Below are positions 59,833 through 64,000 of a DNA stretch of 64,000 nt, piece after piece; position 1 is the stretch's first letter, and each line of letters opens with the position of its first letter. The DNA lies in the NCBI GenBank assembly GCA_003240775.1, contig QFNI01000014.1, positions 1-64,000 of the forward strand, written 5' to 3'. The notes under the pieces were generated by a model that did not search any database, had not been told where the DNA came from, and saw nothing but the letters and a program-made list of their open reading frames with translations. The position numbers were made by a program, and so were the translations under genes. The DNA is from Mesorhizobium amorphae. GTDB taxonomy: Bacteria; Pseudomonadota; Alphaproteobacteria; Rhizobiales; Rhizobiaceae.

Positions 59833-61350
59833 TCAGAACAGGCGGAAGCGGGTGGTCTCGGTTTCGCGGGCGGCCTCCACCACGGGGTCGTCATGCGCGC
59901 CGGGATCGTCGGGACGCGGGCGCTCGTCGAGCGGCTTGGCAGCCGGCCTGTCGGGCAGCGCGGTCCCGTCCGGCGGCAGGATCTCCGTGCGTTCGGCGGG
60001 CACGGAAACGGGCGGCAGCGCGGGCAACGCGTCTTCCGCCTCGATCTCCACCGCCTGCGCCATGCGCTCCACTGGAACGCGCCACTCGAATGCGTCGAGA
60101 CGGCCGGAAACGGGCGAAGCGGGCGCCCAGTGCTCGGAGGCGAAGCCATCCGCCACCCAGGCGGGGTCGCGCGGGGCGCGGAGGGCCTTGGCGAGATACT
60201 GCCGGATGCGGCCCTCGTCCCCGCCCGAGGCTTCCTCGATATCGGCGAGCAGCTGGTAGGTGCCTTCGCGTGGCTGCATGCGCAGGGCGGACTCGGCTGC
60301 GCGGCGTGCCTCGTCGAACTCGTGGGCGGCGAGTGCAGCGCGTGCGACCGCGAGCGAGGACTCGGCGTTGTTCTGCTTGATGCCTTGCAGCTTGCGCGCC
60401 CGCGTCAGGCGGTCGTGCGTGGAATCGCCATGGCGGGCATGCACATAGAGTTCGGCAATCTGCGGGTGCGCGTCGAGCTTCCACACGCCTTCCAAGACCT
60501 TGGCGCCCTTGCGGGTGTCGTCGAGACGGAAGAGCGCGCGGCCGGCGGCAAGCGCTGCCGGCACGAAATCGGGTCGGATGCGCAGCGCTTCCATCGCGGC
60601 CGTCTTGGCCCCCGACGGGTCGATGTCGAGGATCGACTGCGACTTGGCGGTGAGCAGCACCGCGCGCTCATGCGCCACGCGCTGGCGCTCGGCATCGCGC
60701 GAGGGCTTGCGCGCGTCGAGCAGGCGCAGCGCGCCGTCCCAGTCACCGGCCTCGGTTTTTTCCTCGAGCGTGGATTCGGACGCCCAGTGGAGCTGGGGTG
60801 CGAGCTCGCTGGCGCGACCGGCATAGTGGCGGGCGGCGGCGCGGTCGCCCAGGCGCTCGGCTTCGAGGTAGAGGCCACGCAGGCCGAGCAGGCGCGTCTC
60901 GCCGCCTTCCAGCATGTTCTCGAACTTCTGGCGCGCGCCCGCGTGGTCGCCTTCCAACAGCGATGCCTGCGCTTCCAGGAGCTGGATCAGCGGCTCCTGG
61001 TCGGCGCGGATGAGCTTGACGGCCTGGGCGTTCATCTTGCGCGCGAGGCCCGCATCGCCGGCGCCCGCCGCGATCATGCCGGTGGACAGCGCCTGATAGC
61101 CGCGGTCGCGCTTGCGGGCGCGGAAATAGCGCTGCACCCGGTGGGGCGAGCGCAGGATGCCCTTGACCAGCCACCACACGATCATGACGGCGGCGATGGT
61201 GGCGACCGCAGCGGAAACGGCGACCAGCAGCGTCAGCTCGTAGCGGTAGCCGTCGAAGGTGACGACCATCTCGCCCGGACGGTCGGCAAGCCAAGCGAGG
61301 CCCAGGCCGACAAGGAAGACAACGAGAAGAAAGAAGAGAATCCTGAGCAT
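59833..61350 (-). CDS. hemY: HemY-like haem biosynthesis protein with TPR region
   Basis: The 505-residue protein has two N-terminal membrane helices (about 2-22 and 41-63) followed by TPR-like helical repeats to about 420 and a proline/acidic tail. This is the HemY_N architecture found behind hemC and hemD in Proteobacteria. Despite the name, it is not protoporphyrinogen oxidase; it may scaffold the haem pathway at the membrane. It begins one base before the end of the mitofilin-like gene (TGATG). Intact. Confidence 0.9.
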   Translation of the reverse strand: MLRILFFLLVVFLVGLGLAWLADRPGEMVVTFDGYRYELTLLVAVSAAVATIAAVMIVWWLVKGILRSPHRVQRYFRARKRDRGYQALSTGMIAAGAGDAGLARKMNAQAVKLIRADQEPLIQLLEAQASLLEGDHAGARQKFENMLEGGETRLLGLRGLYLEAERLGDRAAARHYAGRASELAPQLHWASESTLEEKTEAGDWDGALRLLDARKPSRDAERQRVAHERAVLLTAKSQSILDIDPSGAKTAAMEALRIRPDFVPAALAAGRALFRLDDTRKGAKVLEGVWKLDAHPQIAELYVHARHGDSTHDRLTRARKLQGIKQNNAESSLAVARAALAAHEFDEARRAAESALRMQPREGTYQLLADIEEASGGDEGRIRQYLAKALRAPRDPAWVADGFASEHWAPASPVSGRLDAFEWRVPVERMAQAVEIEAEDALPALPPVSVPAERTEILPPDGTALPDRPAAKPLDERPRPDDPGAHDDPVVEAARETETTRFRLF

Positions 61351-62774
61351 CAGGCAGCCTGCATGGCTTGGGCGATGGCGTCGTCGACCTGGCCGTCAAC
61401 CGCGATGCGGGCGCGGAGAAGGTCGGCAAAGGGCTGGCCGGCAACCTTGGCCGTCTCGGGAAGCGTGTCGAACTCGGCGAGCGCGCGAGGGAAGTCGCCC
61501 GCGTTCACGGCCACCTCCATGCGCGCCACCACCGCATCCGTGCCGGTGCCCGTGACGTCGCCCACCGGACGCACGGAAACGAGACCGCGTACGCCGCTCC
61601 AGAACTGCTGCATGGTCGAGGCGCCCTCGCCGGCTGCGGTCTCCGTTGCCAGGATGGCCTGGGCCGTGTCGTTCCAGCGCTCCTGGATCTGGCCGCGCGT
61701 CAGCACGCCGGCGCTTGCGAACTGGTCGAGCGGCTCGGTGCCGGAAAGTGCGGGTGCGAGCGCGCGCAGCGTTTCGAGTTCGGCGCGGAAGGGCGCGCCG
61801 CGCTCGGCTGCGGCCTTCAGCGCGGAGGATGCGATGGCGAGCGCCACCTTGGGCTGTTGCCCGAGCGCTTCCACACGGCCGGAAAGGTCGGCGATGGTTG
61901 TGTCGATCGTCGCCAGCCGTTCGGTCGTGCTCGTGCCCGACTGGGCGTTTTGCTGCACCAGCGCCTCAGTCGCAGCCACACGGTTGGCGAGCGCTTCGAG
62001 CGCTTCGGCGGGCGCCGCCTCTGGCGCTTGCTGGGAGCGCGTCTCAAGGGCTGCGATGCGGCTTTCGACCGCTGCCGGAATGTCCGAGCCTTGGTTGCGC
62101 AGCGCTGTCACCTCATCTTGCAGCGTGTTCACCGAGGCTGACAGGTCGGGGGTGGCTTCCGAGCGGATGGCTGCGATCTCCGAGCGGAGCGAGGCAAGCT
62201 CGGTCTGCAGCGCCGCCGTGTCGTTGCGGCCAGCACCCGGCCAAATGCCGGCGGCCTGAAGCGCTGCCACGAGCGCGAGCGCGGCGATGCCGCCGATGAG
62301 GCCGGCGCCCAGCAGCCCGCCGATGCCGCTGCGCGTGGGCTCAGGCGGAGGCAGGGGTGTCGAGCGCACGACTTCCGGGGGCGGAGGGGGTGGCGGAGGC
62401 GGTTCGCGTCTGGAAAGGTCGGCCGGGGGCAACGGGTTGTCGGGAGAGCGCGGGCGTTCGGAGGCGGGCACCGGCTTCTCGACGGGCTTTGCGTCGTCCT
62501 TCGGCTTTGTCTCCGCCGGCAACGCGGAAATCGTCTCGGGCTTGGCCGGAAGATCGGCGGGCTTTTCGTCCACGGGGTCGAGCAAGCTCGGCGGGGGCTT
62601 GGCCGCGAAGGGAGGCGGGGTCGCTTCCTCCGGCTTGTCGGCCACCGTCTCGTCGGGCTTGGGCTGGTCGGGCAACGAAGCGCCTGCAGGCGGCAGGCTG
62701 GATGGAGCGGCGTCGGATGGCGCCTGATCCTCGTTCTTCGTGCCGCCCTGCCGCGTCCGTGGCGTCTTGACCAT
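61350..62774 (-). CDS. Mitofilin-like (COG4223) membrane protein
   Basis: The 474-residue protein has a proline-rich cytoplasmic N terminus (including a run of nine prolines near 127-135) and one membrane helix (about 155-173). A long coiled-coil region (about 185-300) precedes a C-terminal helical domain (about 315-474). This fits the alphaproteobacterial mitofilin homologues encoded between hemD and hemY, which are thought to shape the inner membrane. It overlaps hemY by one base (TGATG). No enzyme motif is present. Confidence 0.82.
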   Translation of the reverse strand: MVKTPRTRQGGTKNEDQAPSDAAPSSLPPAGASLPDQPKPDETVADKPEEATPPPFAAKPPPSLLDPVDEKPADLPAKPETISALPAETKPKDDAKPVEKPVPASERPRSPDNPLPPADLSRREPPPPPPPPPEVVRSTPLPPPEPTRSGIGGLLGAGLIGGIAALALVAALQAAGIWPGAGRNDTAALQTELASLRSEIAAIRSEATPDLSASVNTLQDEVTALRNQGSDIPAAVESRIAALETRSQQAPEAAPAEALEALANRVAATEALVQQNAQSGTSTTERLATIDTTIADLSGRVEALGQQPKVALAIASSALKAAAERGAPFRAELETLRALAPALSGTEPLDQFASAGVLTRGQIQERWNDTAQAILATETAAGEGASTMQQFWSGVRGLVSVRPVGDVTGTGTDAVVARMEVAVNAGDFPRALAEFDTLPETAKVAGQPFADLLRARIAVDGQVDDAIAQAMQAA

Positions 62775-62830
62775 CCCTCAACTCCTTGCCGGCGAAGCGT
62801 TTGCGTGGGCCTTGAGTGCCGAAGGCACCC

Positions 62831-63568
62831 CTAGCATGTTTGCCCGCGCGGAAAAGAGGCGGCCGTGTCCCCGTTCGCCGCCCAGGCTGCCAACAACGCA
62901 AGAAGCGCCTCTTCGTTCGGTTCGGACGGCGCAAACCGTGTCGCAGCCCTCGATGCAGCGGCGATGCGGGGAGAAAGCGCGAAGGCCACGGCCTCTCTCA
63001 GGCAGGGATCGCCGCTGACGGCGGCAAAGGTTTCCGCGGCAAGCACGGAGTAGAGGAGCACCGCCGCGACTGGAGCGTGTTCGAGGTACTCGCCGATCGA
63101 TTCCGCGGATGGGACGATGGCGTGGGTGTCGTAGGTTTCGATGGCCTGGACGGCCACGCCGAACAGCGCGAGGCTGTCTTCGAATTCGGGCCGGCGGACA
63201 CGGCCGCAGAGATAAAGCACGGCGCCTCGGCTCTCCGCCAGGCTTGCCGCAAGCCCTCCCGCCGTGCCCGGCCCCGGCAAGACGGTCGAAAACCCCGCAT
63301 TTGCTGCGGCTTCGGCCGTGCGGCCGCCGACGGCATGGATCGGCTTATCCCGAAGTGCTGCAAGAAGTGCCGGCGCGGCATGGCGGAGTGCGTTGGCGCT
63401 GGTCACGGCGACCCGCTCTGCCTGCTTCCAGCCTTCGGGCAAGGCGGCCTCGATCTGCGCGGTTTCCGTCAGCGGCAGGAAGACGGGTGAGATGCCCAGA
63501 CTTGCGAGACGCGCGCCCGTGCGCCGCCCTTGGCTGTCGCCCCGCGTCACCAGGACGCGGAGACTCAT
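62831..63568 (-). CDS. hemD: Uroporphyrinogen-III synthase
   Basis: The 245-residue protein starts M-S-L-R-V-L-V-T-R and has the HemD pattern V-A-V-T-S-A-N-A-L-R-H near 53-63 and A-V-L-L-Y-S-V-L-A-A-E-T near 168-179. HemD proteins are poorly conserved, so position helps: it overlaps hemC by four bases (ATGA). It closes hydroxymethylbilane to uroporphyrinogen III in the cytoplasm. Length is normal for the family. Confidence 0.9.
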   Translation of the reverse strand: MSLRVLVTRGDSQGRRTGARLASLGISPVFLPLTETAQIEAALPEGWKQAERVAVTSANALRHAAPALLAALRDKPIHAVGGRTAEAAANAGFSTVLPGPGTAGGLAASLAESRGAVLYLCGRVRRPEFEDSLALFGVAVQAIETYDTHAIVPSAESIGEYLEHAPVAAVLLYSVLAAETFAAVSGDPCLREAVAFALSPRIAAASRAATRFAPSEPNEEALLALLAAWAANGDTAASFPRGQTC

Positions 63569-64000
63569 CCCCAGCTCTCGAAGAAGGCCGGACCCGCCTT
63601 GGCGCGGATCTGTTCGCCCGCGGCGAAGCCGAGCTCCACTCCATCGGCGACGGAGGCTTCCATGCGCAGTTCGTGCGCTTCGCTGCCATCGGGCGTCAGC
63701 ACCATGCCGTGAAAGGATATCCGGCCGTCAGCGATGGCCGCATGGGCAGCGATGGGTGTGCGGCAGGAGCCGTCGAGGGCAGCCAGGAATGCGCGCTCGG
63801 CGGCGAGCGCCTGGCCCGTGCGCTCGTCGTGGATGGCTTCCATCAACTCGTGCACGCGCGCATCTCCCTGACGCACCTCGATGCCGATGGCGCCTTGCCC
63901 TGGTGCGGGCGGGAAATCCGCGATGTCCATCACCTCGGTCGCGACCTCGGCGAGGCCCAGCCGGTTGAGGCCCGCGCAGGCCAGCATGGTGGCGTGCGCC
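63565..64000 (-). CDS. hemC: Hydroxymethylbilane synthase (porphobilinogen deaminase), C-terminal part
   Basis: The visible part is the last ~145 residues. The window edge cuts the 5' end; the codons before the first visible Met (G-A-H-A-T) show the frame continues. It contains F-P-P-A-P-G-Q-G-A-I-G-I-E-V-R, and L-D-G-S-C-R-T-P-I-A, the cysteine that carries the dipyrromethane cofactor. It polymerises four porphobilinogen units. It heads the operon hemC-hemD-mitofilin-like-hemY-terB in this direction. Confidence 0.95.
   Translation of the reverse strand, partial: AHATMLACAGLNRLGLAEVATEVMDIADFPPAPGQGAIGIEVRQGDARVHELMEAIHDERTGQALAAERAFLAALDGSCRTPIAAHAAIADGRISFHGMVLTPDGSEAHELRMEASVADGVELGFAAGEQIRAKAGPAFFESWG

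Noticed and set aside
1..64000. CRISPR arrays, tRNA or rRNA genes
   Set aside because: No regularly spaced repeats and no cloverleaf or T-arm-like sequence in intergenic DNA were found by reading. Short structured RNAs could still be missed without a covariance search.

Overview
The window looks like a chromosomal segment of a high-GC alphaproteobacterium, probably a Hyphomicrobiales (Rhizobiales) relative. The reasons are GC-rich coding DNA, tightly overlapping ATGA/GTGA gene junctions, the hemC-hemD-(mitofilin-like)-hemY order, a fused cysNC gene, an N-methylglutamate pathway operon and a DUF2793 protein. No rRNA, tRNA or CRISPR array was seen. All protein identities come from reading the translations; no database search was run.

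Region 1 (1-9,936, minus strand) holds mgsA-mgsB-mgsC-gmaS-mgdA-mgdB-mgdC-mgdD, with mgdD cut by the left edge. This is the N-methylglutamate route for assimilating methylamine. A divergently placed-type XRE/cupin regulator lies upstream on the same strand. The individual genes would often be annotated as glxBCD, glnT and sarcosine oxidase soxBDAG.

Region 2 (10,109-16,014, plus strand) is a compact five-gene cassette: GNAT-like protein, asparagine-synthetase-type amidotransferase, acyl carrier protein, acyl-AMP ligase and a glutaminase-less NAD synthetase homologue. I cannot match it to a described pathway, and it is the best candidate for an undescribed biosynthetic system. A gluconokinase follows on the other strand.

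Region 3 (16,644-21,868) encodes a haem-copper cytochrome c oxidase: CtaG-like and CopD-like membrane proteins, DUF2231, CoxB, a fused CoxA-CoxC and a small membrane protein. Several normally conserved residues are changed: the K-channel Lys is Gln, D-channel Asn residues are missing, and the CuA Met is Asn.

Region 4 (21,865-45,804) is a Wzx/Wzy-type exopolysaccharide locus. It has a module of bi-domain oxidoreductase, UDP-GlcNAc 2-epimerase, heparinase-like protein and glycosyltransferase; a flippase; a polymerase-like membrane protein; several glycosyltransferases; two methyltransferases; a second AsnB amidotransferase; an initiating sugar transferase; a Wza-like export lipoprotein; and a Wzc-like chain-length kinase. 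A phage-tail-like DUF2793 protein with two internal ~204-residue repeats sits in its middle.

Region 5 (about 45,870-52,600) is a visibly AT-richer island. It starts with two decayed IS5-family transposase fragments and carries two glycosyltransferases and a pyruvyltransferase-like gene, ending in a clear intrinsic terminator. It looks horizontally acquired and extends the polysaccharide locus.

Region 6 (52,635-56,392) is cysQ-cysD-cysNC, for sulfate activation and PAP turnover. An MFS exporter, an intergenic hairpin region and a periplasmic serine hydrolase follow. Region 7 (59,347-64,000, minus strand) is the haem operon hemC (cut by the right edge)-hemD-mitofilin-like gene-hemY-terB.
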